Shown piece by piece: positions 26,167-33,019 of a DNA stretch of 47,919 nucleotides. A model generated the notes under the pieces. The model was given only the letters and a program-made list of their open reading frames with translations. It ran no database searches and had not been told where the DNA came from. This DNA is from Treponema sp. (GTDB lineage: Bacteria; Spirochaetota; Spirochaetia; Treponematales; Treponemataceae): contig JAEDJS010000007.1 of the NCBI GenBank assembly GCA_016296205.1, positions 1 through 47,919 of the forward strand. The letters are read 5' to 3'. A program made the position numbers and the translations under genes. How positions within the stretch are numbered: position 1 is the stretch's first letter; each line of letters begins with the position of its first letter.

Positions 26167-28032
26167 TTGAAACATAAATTTATTATCTTCATCTGTGCCG
26201 TTGTTTTTATAACTTTTGCCACAGGTGAAGATTCTCAAAAATTATTTCATCTTTACACAATTATAGACTCAAAAGCAAACGAAGAAATTTTGACCAAAGA
26301 AGATATAGAAAATTCTGCCGCAAAAGAATTAGTTGAACTTGTTAAGCAGCAGGGAATTCAAATTCTAGATTACGGCAGCTACGGAATGGAAAGCAATGTA
26401 AGTATTCGTGGTTTTACTGGCGGAACAGTAAACATTGTTGTTGATGGTATTCCGATGAACAGTTTTCAAAACGGGACTTTTGATTTTAATTCCATTGATT
26501 TGAATAATGTTGAACGAGTTAAAATCTGCAGAGGCGGTTACAACAGTGAAGGCTTTGCAGGAGCCGGCGGAACAATTTTTATCTATACAAAAAAAATGAC
26601 TCTTAAAAAACAGTTTGCCTTGGACTGCTGGACAAAATCTTTTTTCTATTTAAAAAATCCATTTGATACTTTTTCTGCAAATGTTAATTTTATTATTCCA
26701 GTTACAAAAAATATGTTTTTAAAAAGTGATGGCAGAATAACTTTTGCAGATAATGATTTTTTTTACAAGGATTATAAAGATCAGATTCAAAACAGGCAAA
26801 ACAACTCTGTAATTGATGGAAACTATGCTCTTAACCTTACCAGTTATTTTGGAAACGGAAATAATTTTTTTATTGATAACAAATTTTATGCAGGAAATAA
26901 AGAGATTCCAGGGGCAGTAAATTCTGTTGATTGGGGAATTCAAAAAGATCTGGATAATTCTTTTAGCACAGGAATTCAATTTCCGGCTTTGATGAATCTT
27001 ACAAATTTAGAAGGAAAAATTCTTTATCGTGTCAGCAGCTTGAATTATGAATCAAATTCCGAAAAATCAAATCATTTATTGCGGACCATTGAAGGAAGAA
27101 TTAAAAATAATATTTTTAAAATTCAAAATTCCAATCAAGATTTGAATTTTGCAAATTTAACGATTGCAGATTTTAGCACTACTTTTATAGATTCTACAAA
27201 TAACGGAAATCATTATCTTTGCAATTATAATTTTACAAATACTGCAACTATAAATTGGGGAAATTTTAAATTTGAATTTCCATTCAGTTTTACAGGACAA
27301 TTTAATGAGTCTATAAATAATTTTGTTTTTGTTCCAAAGATTTCTTTTTGTGCCGATTATCAGATTTGGAGTGCCGCACTTGAAGGTTACCGTTCCACAT
27401 TGTTTCCTAATGTTAATCAACTTTATTGGGGAACTTCGGCCTATGCCCAGGGAAATGTAAATTTAAAACCAGAAGACGGGTGGGGAGCAGAAATTAATTT
27501 TACTCTTAAACGTTTTATAATTCCATTTAGTGTGAGTGCATTTTCAAACTGGTACGGAAATAAAATTCAATGGTCAAATGAAACTGGAATTTATAAAGCC
27601 ACAAATGTTGCAAGTGCATATTACATAGGTTTTAATTTTGATTCAACTGTTGAATTTGCAAAATATTTTTCCTTCAATTTTAAATGGGAATACCTATATA
27701 ATAAACTTTTAAAAGAAGGAATTACTTACGGGAAAAAAATTATGTGGACTCCAGACAACGTGGGAACTGCCCGACTGAATTTTAAGAACAAAGAATGGTC
27801 TGCATACATCAGCGCAAATTACATGGGTAAGCGTTATACTTCTAACTTGAATATCAGTTATTTAAAACCTTACTGTCTTTTAGATGCAGGAATCACTTTT
27901 GAGCCGGTTAAGAAAATTAAGATTTATGTTGATTTAAAAAATGCGTTGAATACTCAATACGAATGTGTTCCAGATTACCCAATGCCCGGAATTAACCTGA
28001 CACTGGGTGTTAAATACAATACAAAAAATTAG
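26167..28032 (+). CDS. TonB-dependent outer-membrane receptor, BtuB-like (cobalamin uptake)
   Basis: The 621-aa protein has a signal peptide (about residues 1-20) and a plug domain at about 40-140: VSIRGFTGGTVNIVVDGIPM, then NVERVKICRGG and GAGGTIFIYTKK. A long beta-barrel with alternating aromatic strands runs to the end. LKPEDGWGAEI and the final strand LTLGVKYN fit the TonB-receptor family. The riboswitch upstream points to cobalamin or a corrinoid as cargo; the protein itself does not prove the ligand. The start is TTG at 26167, chosen because the signal peptide begins there; no clear Shine-Dalgarno is seen, so translation may depend on coupling to the lipoprotein gene. Its stop overlaps that of the convergent thioesterase gene by four bases. 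Confidence 0.88.
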   Translation: MKHKFIIFICAVVFITFATGEDSQKLFHLYTIIDSKANEEILTKEDIENSAAKELVELVKQQGIQILDYGSYGMESNVSIRGFTGGTVNIVVDGIPMNSFQNGTFDFNSIDLNNVERVKICRGGYNSEGFAGAGGTIFIYTKKMTLKKQFALDCWTKSFFYLKNPFDTFSANVNFIIPVTKNMFLKSDGRITFADNDFFYKDYKDQIQNRQNNSVIDGNYALNLTSYFGNGNNFFIDNKFYAGNKEIPGAVNSVDWGIQKDLDNSFSTGIQFPALMNLTNLEGKILYRVSSLNYESNSEKSNHLLRTIEGRIKNNIFKIQNSNQDLNFANLTIADFSTTFIDSTNNGNHYLCNYNFTNTATINWGNFKFEFPFSFTGQFNESINNFVFVPKISFCADYQIWSAALEGYRSTLFPNVNQLYWGTSAYAQGNVNLKPEDGWGAEINFTLKRFIIPFSVSAFSNWYGNKIQWSNETGIYKATNVASAYYIGFNFDSTVEFAKYFSFNFKWEYLYNKLLKEGITYGKKIMWTPDNVGTARLNFKNKEWSAYISANYMGKRYTSNLNISYLKPYCLLDAGITFEPVKKIKIYVDLKNALNTQYECVPDYPMPGINLTLGVKYNTKN

Positions 28033-28745
28033 TTAAGCACAACAATGCATCTCAGTTCACCTTCTGTATACATAAATATGAACTGGCGGTCCTGAATTTT
28101 TTTGCATTTGCAGGTTAAACTTTTTGTTCCAGCTTTTATTGCACTTTTGTAAGAAATGCGCAGTGTGTTTATTGGTTTTGAATAGTCTTCATCGTTTAAG
28201 GCTTCTAGTGCAAGTGGCAGATAATTCAAATTGTGAATGTGTCCGTTGTAGTCAAAGTCGTTGCGGCGCAAAAGAATTTCTTTTTCGTAATCAAATTCTT
28301 CGGGAACTTCAAGGCGTTCAAGTCTTTTTATATCGATTGATTTTTTATCCTCCGGCTGATACTTTTCCAGAATTTCTTTGCTCATTCTCATTGGTCTGCC
28401 TTCTTTGAGATCAACTAAAGCACATCTTGTTGTTGCACGAACAACTACTTTTCCGTCTGCACTAAGAATAAAGTCACGGGCAGCAACAGCGGCACTTGTA
28501 CATGGTTGACTCCAGGTGTCCATTACAATTTTCTGACCGCAAGTTGGATATTCATCAATCTGCAAAAGCCAGTCAATGCTTACCCAGGCCTGGTTCAATT
28601 CATGACCGTAAAAAACGCCGTCGCCAACACTTTCTGAATGTTTATAGCCTGTGTTTTCCAGATTTTTCATAATACCGTACAGACTCATTTTTCCGCCGGC
28701 AACAAAATCTTCCATTTCTAAGTGATAGTCTCTCGAGTAAATCAT
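28029..28745 (-). CDS. Acyl-ACP thioesterase (FatA/FatB family)
   Basis: This cytoplasmic enzyme releases free fatty acids from acyl-ACP and so can set acyl-chain length. The 238-aa protein has two hot-dog domains, at about 1-125 and 150-238. The family pattern DFDYNGHIHNLNYL at 163-176 contains the Asn167 and His169 expected of the active site. The first domain shows WVSIDWLLQIDEYPTCGQ. ATG 28745 is chosen since AAGGA lies seven bases upstream; a TTG one codon earlier is possible. A promoter at 28775-28803 reads into it. Confidence 0.9.
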   Translation of the reverse strand: MIYSRDYHLEMEDFVAGGKMSLYGIMKNLENTGYKHSESVGDGVFYGHELNQAWVSIDWLLQIDEYPTCGQKIVMDTWSQPCTSAAVAARDFILSADGKVVVRATTRCALVDLKEGRPMRMSKEILEKYQPEDKKSIDIKRLERLEVPEEFDYEKEILLRRNDFDYNGHIHNLNYLPLALEALNDEDYSKPINTLRISYKSAIKAGTKSLTCKCKKIQDRQFIFMYTEGELRCIVVLN

Positions 28746-28774
28746 CAATTTGTCCTTATAAAAATTTTAATATT

Positions 28775-28803
28775 ATTTTAATGATAATTTATGGTTAAGT
28801 CAA
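28775..28803 (-). promoter_or_regulatory. Promoter of the acyl-ACP thioesterase gene
   Basis: On the minus strand TTGACT (28803-28798), 17 bases, TAAAAT (28780-28775). A leader of about 23 bases carries the Shine-Dalgarno, unlike the divergent apt promoter. Confidence 0.65.
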
Positions 28804-28820
28804 TGATTTTTTTTCTCAAC

Positions 28821-28849
28821 TTGACAGCCTTCAACAATCCTCTTAAAAT
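28821..28849 (+). promoter_or_regulatory. apt promoter, leaderless type
   Basis: TTGACA (28821-28826), 17 bases, TAAAAT (28844-28849), then eight bases to the ATG at 28858. No Shine-Dalgarno fits in that gap. Confidence 0.75.
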
Positions 28850-28857
28850 GTAAAATT

Positions 28858-29391
28858 ATGAAACCAATTGAATTAATCGACAAATCATTAAACAGAGTTC
28901 CGAATTTTCCAAAAGAAGGAATCTTATTCTACGATATCACAGGAATTTTAACAAATCCAAAAACATTTAAAGTAACAATCAAACAGATGGTAAAAATGTA
29001 CAAAGGCAAAAAAATTGATGCAGTTGCCGCCATCGAAAGTCGTGGATTTATTTTTGCGGCTCCACTGGCAGAAAAATTGGGAATTCCTCTTGTACTCATC
29101 CGAAAAAAAGGAAAATTGCCTGGTCAAACTTATAGCTGTAAATACGATTTGGAATACGGTTCTGCAGAAATTGAAGTTCACAAGGCAGACGTAAAAAAAG
29201 GTCAGAAATTTCTGTTGATTGATGATCTTATTGCAACCGGTGGAACCCTTAAAGCAGCTCGTTCACTTATTGAAATGGGTGGAGCAACTGTTCAGGAAGT
29301 GTTTGGTGTGGTTGGACTTCCTTTCCTTGGTTACGAAAAAGTTCTGGAACCAACTAAATGCAGAACATTGATTAATTACGACAGCGAATAA
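28858..29391 (+). CDS. apt: Adenine phosphoribosyltransferase
   Basis: Apt makes AMP from adenine and PRPP in purine salvage. The 177-aa protein has the type I PRTase loop LLIDDLIATGGT at 119-130 and the N-terminal VPNFPKEGILFYDIT. AIESRGFIFAAPLA at 58-71 and IRKKGKLPG at 81-89 also match the family. The gene is followed after seven bases by a HAD phosphatase gene, so the pair is probably one transcript. It starts at the only suitable ATG, just after a strong -10 box. Confidence 0.96.
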   Translation: MKPIELIDKSLNRVPNFPKEGILFYDITGILTNPKTFKVTIKQMVKMYKGKKIDAVAAIESRGFIFAAPLAEKLGIPLVLIRKKGKLPGQTYSCKYDLEYGSAEIEVHKADVKKGQKFLLIDDLIATGGTLKAARSLIEMGGATVQEVFGVVGLPFLGYEKVLEPTKCRTLINYDSE

Positions 29392-29398
29392 TCATCCC

Positions 29399-30055
29399 AT
29401 GATCAAAGCGGTAATTTTTGATCTGGACGGAACTCTTCTTGATACCGAAAAATATTTCAGAATCAACTGGCCCAAAGCATTTGAACATTTTGGCTATTCT
29501 CTCACCGATGAACAGGCTCTTTCATTCCGGTCTCTTGGGCGTCCTTTTGCTCAGCAGCGATTAAAAGAAATTTCCGGTGATCCAAATTTTAATTATGAGG
29601 AAGTTAAAAATTATCGTCAGAAATTAATGGAACAGGATATTCAGAAAAATGGGCTGGAGCTAAAAAAAGGTGCAGTTGAATTTCTGGAATTTTTAAAAAA
29701 GAAAAAAATTGTCTGTGCAATTGGAACTGCAAGTCCTGAAGACAGGGCAAAACGGTATCTTGAGCAGACTGGAATTTTACATTACTTTGATTTCATAATC
29801 TCTGCCACATCTGTTAAAGAAGGAAAACCTTCCCCTGATATTTATTCTTATGCAGTAAATCAACTGGGACTTAAACCGGAAGAATGTCTGGCAGTGGAAG
29901 ATTCGCCGAATGGTATTCTGAGTGCATACAGAGCTGGATGTAAAGTTGCCATGATTCCTGATCAGACTCCTGCAGATGATAAGGTTTTTGGTTTACTTTT
30001 TTGCTGTAAAAAATCTCTTGATGAGTTGATTGATTGTTTCCCAAATTTATGCTAG
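29399..30055 (+). CDS. HAD-superfamily hydrolase (phosphatase / beta-phosphoglucomutase-like)
   Basis: The 218-aa protein has all HAD motifs: FDLDGTLLDTE with nucleophile Asp8 and Asp10, GTASPEDRA (motif II), KEGKPSPDIY (motif III Lys) and VEDSPNGILSAYRAGC (motif IV). The helical cap between residues 18 and 85 is of the type found in beta-phosphoglucomutase and phosphoglycolate phosphatase relatives. The substrate is not clear. It lies seven bases after apt, which may point to nucleotide or sugar-phosphate metabolism. Confidence 0.88.
   Translation: MIKAVIFDLDGTLLDTEKYFRINWPKAFEHFGYSLTDEQALSFRSLGRPFAQQRLKEISGDPNFNYEEVKNYRQKLMEQDIQKNGLELKKGAVEFLEFLKKKKIVCAIGTASPEDRAKRYLEQTGILHYFDFIISATSVKEGKPSPDIYSYAVNQLGLKPEECLAVEDSPNGILSAYRAGCKVAMIPDQTPADDKVFGLLFCCKKSLDELIDCFPNLC
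30026..30053 (+). promoter_or_regulatory. Probable fba promoter
   Basis: TTGATT (30026-30031), 16 bases, TATGCT (30048-30053). It overlaps the end of the HAD gene and gives a leader of about 80 bases. Confidence 0.4.
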
Positions 30056-30071
30056 ATTGTTAACATTAAGC

Positions 30072-30115
30072 TTAGCCAAGGCTAATAATCGTGTAAGATC
30101 TAGAGTTATACGATT
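30072..30115 (+). promoter_or_regulatory. Two hairpins in the fba leader
   Basis: The first is TTAGCC-AA-GGCTAA at 30072-30085. The second pairs AATCGTGTAA (30087-30096) with TTATACGATT (30106-30115), including one G-U pair. They lie upstream of the Shine-Dalgarno GGAGG at 30130-30134. They could stabilise the mRNA or act as a control element; no known riboswitch is recognised. Confidence 0.45.
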
Positions 30116-30141
30116 ACAGATACACTTACGGAGGTAATAAA

Positions 30142-31011
30142 ATGGCAATCGTTTCAGCAGTAGAAATGGTAAAAAAGGCTAAAGAAGGCCACTACGCAAT
30201 TCCAGCTTTCAACACAAACAACCTTGAATGGACAAAATCTATTCTTGCTGGTATCCAGGAAGCTAAATCACCTGCAATTATTCAGACATCTGAAGGTGCT
30301 GCAAAGTACATGGGTGGATACAAAATGGTTGTTGATATGATCAACGATCTTTATGTTTCAATGGGAATCACAGTTCCTGTAGCTATTCACCTTGACCACG
30401 GTACATACGAAGGTGCAAAGAAAGTAATTGAAGCTGGTTATACATCAGTTATGTTTGACGGTTCCCACTTTGACTTCGAAGAAAACGTTGCTAAGTCTAA
30501 AGAAATCATTGAACTTGCTCATGCAAAAGGTATGTCAGTTGAATGTGAAGTAGGTGGCATCGGTGGTGAAGAAGACGGTGTTGCTTCTGAAGGTGAACTT
30601 GCAAATCCAGAAGAATGTAAAAATATTGCTGCTCTTGGTGTAGACTTCCTTGCTGCAGGTATTGGTAACATCCACGGAAAATATCCAGCAAACTGGAAAG
30701 GTCTTAACTTTGATCAGTTGGACAAAATCAACACAGCTGTAGAAGGAAAACCACTTGTTCTCCACGGAGGTTCAGGTATTCCTTTTGATCAGGTTCACAA
30801 GGCAGTTACTCTTGGTGTTTCAAAAGTAAACATCAACACAGAACTCCAGCTTGAATTTGCTGCTGCTACACGCAAATATATCGAAGAAGGAAAAGATACA
30901 CAGGGTAAAGGATACGACCCACGTAAACTTCTTAAACCTGGTTTTGATGCAATTACTGCAAAAGTAATCGATCTCTGCAAAGCTTTCGGTTCAGCAGGTC
31001 AGGCAAACTAA
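30142..31011 (+). CDS. fba: Fructose-bisphosphate aldolase, class II
   Basis: This zinc enzyme cleaves fructose-1,6-bisphosphate to two triose phosphates in glycolysis and works in reverse in gluconeogenesis. The 289-aa protein has the class II features: AIHLDHGT with catalytic Asp85 and zinc ligand His86, ECEVGGIGGEEDG, the zinc-site segments GNIHGKY (about 178) and VLHGGSG (about 208), and NINTELQ. The start has an ideal ribosome site, GGAGG seven bases upstream. Its codons look highly adapted (frequent GGT, CTT, GAA), as expected for an abundant protein. Confidence 0.96.
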   Translation: MAIVSAVEMVKKAKEGHYAIPAFNTNNLEWTKSILAGIQEAKSPAIIQTSEGAAKYMGGYKMVVDMINDLYVSMGITVPVAIHLDHGTYEGAKKVIEAGYTSVMFDGSHFDFEENVAKSKEIIELAHAKGMSVECEVGGIGGEEDGVASEGELANPEECKNIAALGVDFLAAGIGNIHGKYPANWKGLNFDQLDKINTAVEGKPLVLHGGSGIPFDQVHKAVTLGVSKVNINTELQLEFAAATRKYIEEGKDTQGKGYDPRKLLKPGFDAITAKVIDLCKAFGSAGQAN

Positions 31012-31037
31012 TTTTGTAAACTGTTGAGTTTATAAAT

Positions 31038-31128
31038 AAAGGGGTTGTTAAATCTGGCAATAAGAGAGATTCCGTATCAAGTACGGAATGACAATGGTTG
31101 CCGAAGTTAAACAGCCCCTTTGTTATTT
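31038..31128 (+). terminator. Possible long-loop terminator after fba
   Basis: AAAGGGGTTGTT (31038-31049) can pair with AACAGCCCCTTT (31110-31121), followed by GTTATTTT. The loop of about 60 bases contains the first hairpin repeat of the array. The 3' arm is duplicated downstream. Confidence 0.4.
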
Positions 31129-31257
31129 TAAAAACATTTCCTGTAAGTTGAGATCCCGATTCAAGTTCGGAATGACAATGGTTGCCGAAGTTAAACAGCC
31201 CCTTTGTTATTTTAAAAACATTTCCTGTAAGTTGAGATCCCGAATCAAGTTCGGGAT
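31069..31257. repeat. Hairpin repeats in an 84-bp tandem duplication
   Basis: Three 21-base hairpins at 31069-31089, 31153-31173 and 31237-31257 are exactly 84 bases apart. The intervening 63 bases are nearly identical in both units. The arms are ATTCCGTA/TACGGAAT in copy 1 and ATCCCGAA/TTCGGGAT in copy 3; copy 2 is intermediate and imperfect. Paired changes keep the stem intact between copies. The last hairpin overlaps the 3' end of eda. Confidence 0.85.
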
Positions 31258-31859
31258 GATGACGTGGCATTACGACAATTTTCTGTAATCGTTTCCCAGT
31301 GGCAGTTTTCTATGAGTTCACTGGTTGCGAGCCAAGAGCCACCTACTGCAGATACATTTTTTCGGCTCAAATAATCATTCAAATTTTCCAGTTTAATTCC
31401 GCCGGTTGGAATAAATTTAATGTCTGCGTATGGTCCTTTGTAAGAATCAAGAAGTTTAACTCCTCCAAAATTTTCTGCCGGGAACAGTTTTAGTGTGTTA
31501 AGTCCAAGACTCATGGCAAGTTCAATTTCTGTTGGAGTAATAACTCCTGGAAAAATTGGAATCTTTTTCTTCTGACAGAACTTTACGATTTTTGGATTAA
31601 GTCCTGGAGTTACAATAAATTTTGCCCCTGCTTTAATTGCCTGTTTTGCTTTTAAAATTGAAGTTACAGTTCCCGCACCAACATTCATTTGTGGGCAGTT
31701 TTGAGAAATCAATTTTATGCACTGAGCTGCACAATCACTTCTGAATGTAACTTCTATGGAATTAATGTTGCCCTTAAGAATTGCATTTGCAAGTGGAACA
31801 GCGTTTTGTGCTTTGTCGATTTTTACAACTGGAATGATTTTTGAAATTGAAGGTGCCAA
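31245..31859 (-). CDS. eda: 2-keto-3-deoxy-6-phosphogluconate / 4-hydroxy-2-oxoglutarate aldolase
   Basis: Eda cleaves KDPG to pyruvate and glyceraldehyde-3-phosphate, or HOG to pyruvate and glyoxylate, through a Schiff base. The 204-aa protein shows SIEVTFRS with Glu36, GAGTVTS, FIVTPGLNP and LKLFPAE with the Schiff-base Lys124. PTGGI near the C-terminus binds phosphate. I choose the TTG at 31859, seven bases after AAGGAG, rather than a TTG six codons upstream that has no ribosome site. The last codons (TSSSRT and stop) lie inside the hairpin repeat, so the natural C-terminus appears replaced or extended by the repeat. No KDPG-forming dehydratase is nearby, so its pathway is uncertain. Confidence 0.92.
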   Translation of the reverse strand: MAPSISKIIPVVKIDKAQNAVPLANAILKGNINSIEVTFRSDCAAQCIKLISQNCPQMNVGAGTVTSILKAKQAIKAGAKFIVTPGLNPKIVKFCQKKKIPIFPGVITPTEIELAMSLGLNTLKLFPAENFGGVKLLDSYKGPYADIKFIPTGGIKLENLNDYLSRKNVSAVGGSWLATSELIENCHWETITENCRNATSSSRT

Positions 31860-31962
31860 ATTTTCTCTCCTTATCAATTTTCTTCTTATAATTATATCAT
31901 ATTTTAACGGTAAAATTAATTTAAAAGTTTTGTTATAAAATTAGACAAAATATTGACAAATG

Positions 31963-31979
31963 CCTAAAATTTATTTAGG
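31963..31979. promoter_or_regulatory. Small dyad upstream of the exported-protein operon
   Basis: CCTAAA (31963-31968) and TTTAGG (31974-31979) form a perfect 6-bp dyad with a 5-base spacer. It lies just after TTGACA at 31953-31958. TAATAT at 31987 is 28 bases downstream, too far for a normal promoter, so the true -10 is not clear. Confidence 0.35.
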
Positions 31980-32035
31980 TTTATTTTAATATATAAAATC
32001 GGTTTTATAAATATTAAAAAAGAGGATGAAAAAAA

Positions 32036-33019
32036 ATGAAAAAAACATTACCAGTGCTTTCTTTGGCAGCATTGATTTTAACATCATGTGCTAATAAAGA
32101 GGCATATCAAACTCCTTCAAAATTGTTTGCTTCTAATCCAGTAACTGTTAACTGGAGCAATACTAATTCAAACAAAATTACCAGCTATCAGGCCAATGTA
32201 AGCATTTATTCCAAGAACAGCCGCAAAGATCAGGGGTTCATAAAAACTCAATCTTACCGAATGGCTGTAAAAACAATTGATGGAGTAACCTATTCCAGAA
32301 TTGACATGAATGAAGCATTTGCAGATGGCAAATTCCGTTCTGTAATTAGTAATGGAAACGAATCAATGATTATCGATTCAAAGACAAACGAAATCCAGGC
32401 TAGAATTGCAGTTCCAAAAGAAAGTATGGATCTTTCATTCATTGGAAACGAAACAGGATTTGGTCGTATGAATCTTAATCAGATTAGAAAAGAATCACAG
32501 CGTCTTGCGTTTGATATTACAGATGATGAAGCTTCTTCTGAACTGATGCTTTCTTTGCCTTCTTCACTTTTTAACAATGGTGATAATCTTGTTAAACGTA
32601 TTTCTACAGTTGTGAAATTTGATACTGTAAATGAAACAATGACAGAAATGGAGACAAAAGATATTCAGTCAGATGGTACATCTGTTACTACAACAGTAAC
32701 TCCTGTTTATAATGAGCACAATGGTGAACTTATTAAAGTTGGAAGCGTTACTGTTATTGATACAAAAGTTGCTGATAAAGTTGATGGATTTGATTCTGAT
32801 TATCCAGTTTACAATTCTGCAGAAGATATTCCAGTTCTTTCTGATGAAGATTTTGAAAAACTCAAAGAGTCTGGAAATATCAGTGTGAATAACAATGTTG
32901 TATTCGGAGATCCATCTGATCTTTCAAATTCGGTTACAGTTGTGGAAATCTATGAAGATGTAAAAGTTAATCAGACAGAAGATGAAAACTTCCGTTTGAT
33001 TATGGAGGTTGTAAGATGA
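32036..33019 (+). CDS. Lipoprotein of unknown function, first gene of an exported-protein operon
   Basis: The 327-aa protein has a short signal peptide and lipobox LTSC (Cys18). I do not recognise the mature part. Residues about 45-215 look like an all-beta fold, with segments such as TSYQANVSIYSK and MIIDSKTNEIQARI that resemble outer-membrane lipoprotein-sorting (LolA-like) strands; this is tentative. The last 100 residues are acidic. The start follows AGAGGATG. The stop overlaps the next start by four bases (ATGA), so translation of the lipase-like gene is coupled to it. Confidence 0.75.
   Translation: MKKTLPVLSLAALILTSCANKEAYQTPSKLFASNPVTVNWSNTNSNKITSYQANVSIYSKNSRKDQGFIKTQSYRMAVKTIDGVTYSRIDMNEAFADGKFRSVISNGNESMIIDSKTNEIQARIAVPKESMDLSFIGNETGFGRMNLNQIRKESQRLAFDITDDEASSELMLSLPSSLFNNGDNLVKRISTVVKFDTVNETMTEMETKDIQSDGTSVTTTVTPVYNEHNGELIKVGSVTVIDTKVADKVDGFDSDYPVYNSAEDIPVLSDEDFEKLKESGNISVNNNVVFGDPSDLSNSVTVVEIYEDVKVNQTEDENFRLIMEVVR

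Noticed and set aside
30953..31288. Open frames on both strands across the tandem repeat, about 66 and 105 codons
   Set aside because: They are translations of the 84-bp duplication and overlap fba or eda; they have no ribosome site or domain.
31852..31860. TTGGCACC on the minus strand near the eda start as a sigma-54 -24 box
   Set aside because: No TTGC element lies at the required distance, and it falls within the coding start.
31860..31877. Upstream TTG start for eda adding six residues
   Set aside because: That region contains the Shine-Dalgarno AAGGAG for the downstream TTG, and the upstream TTG has none.
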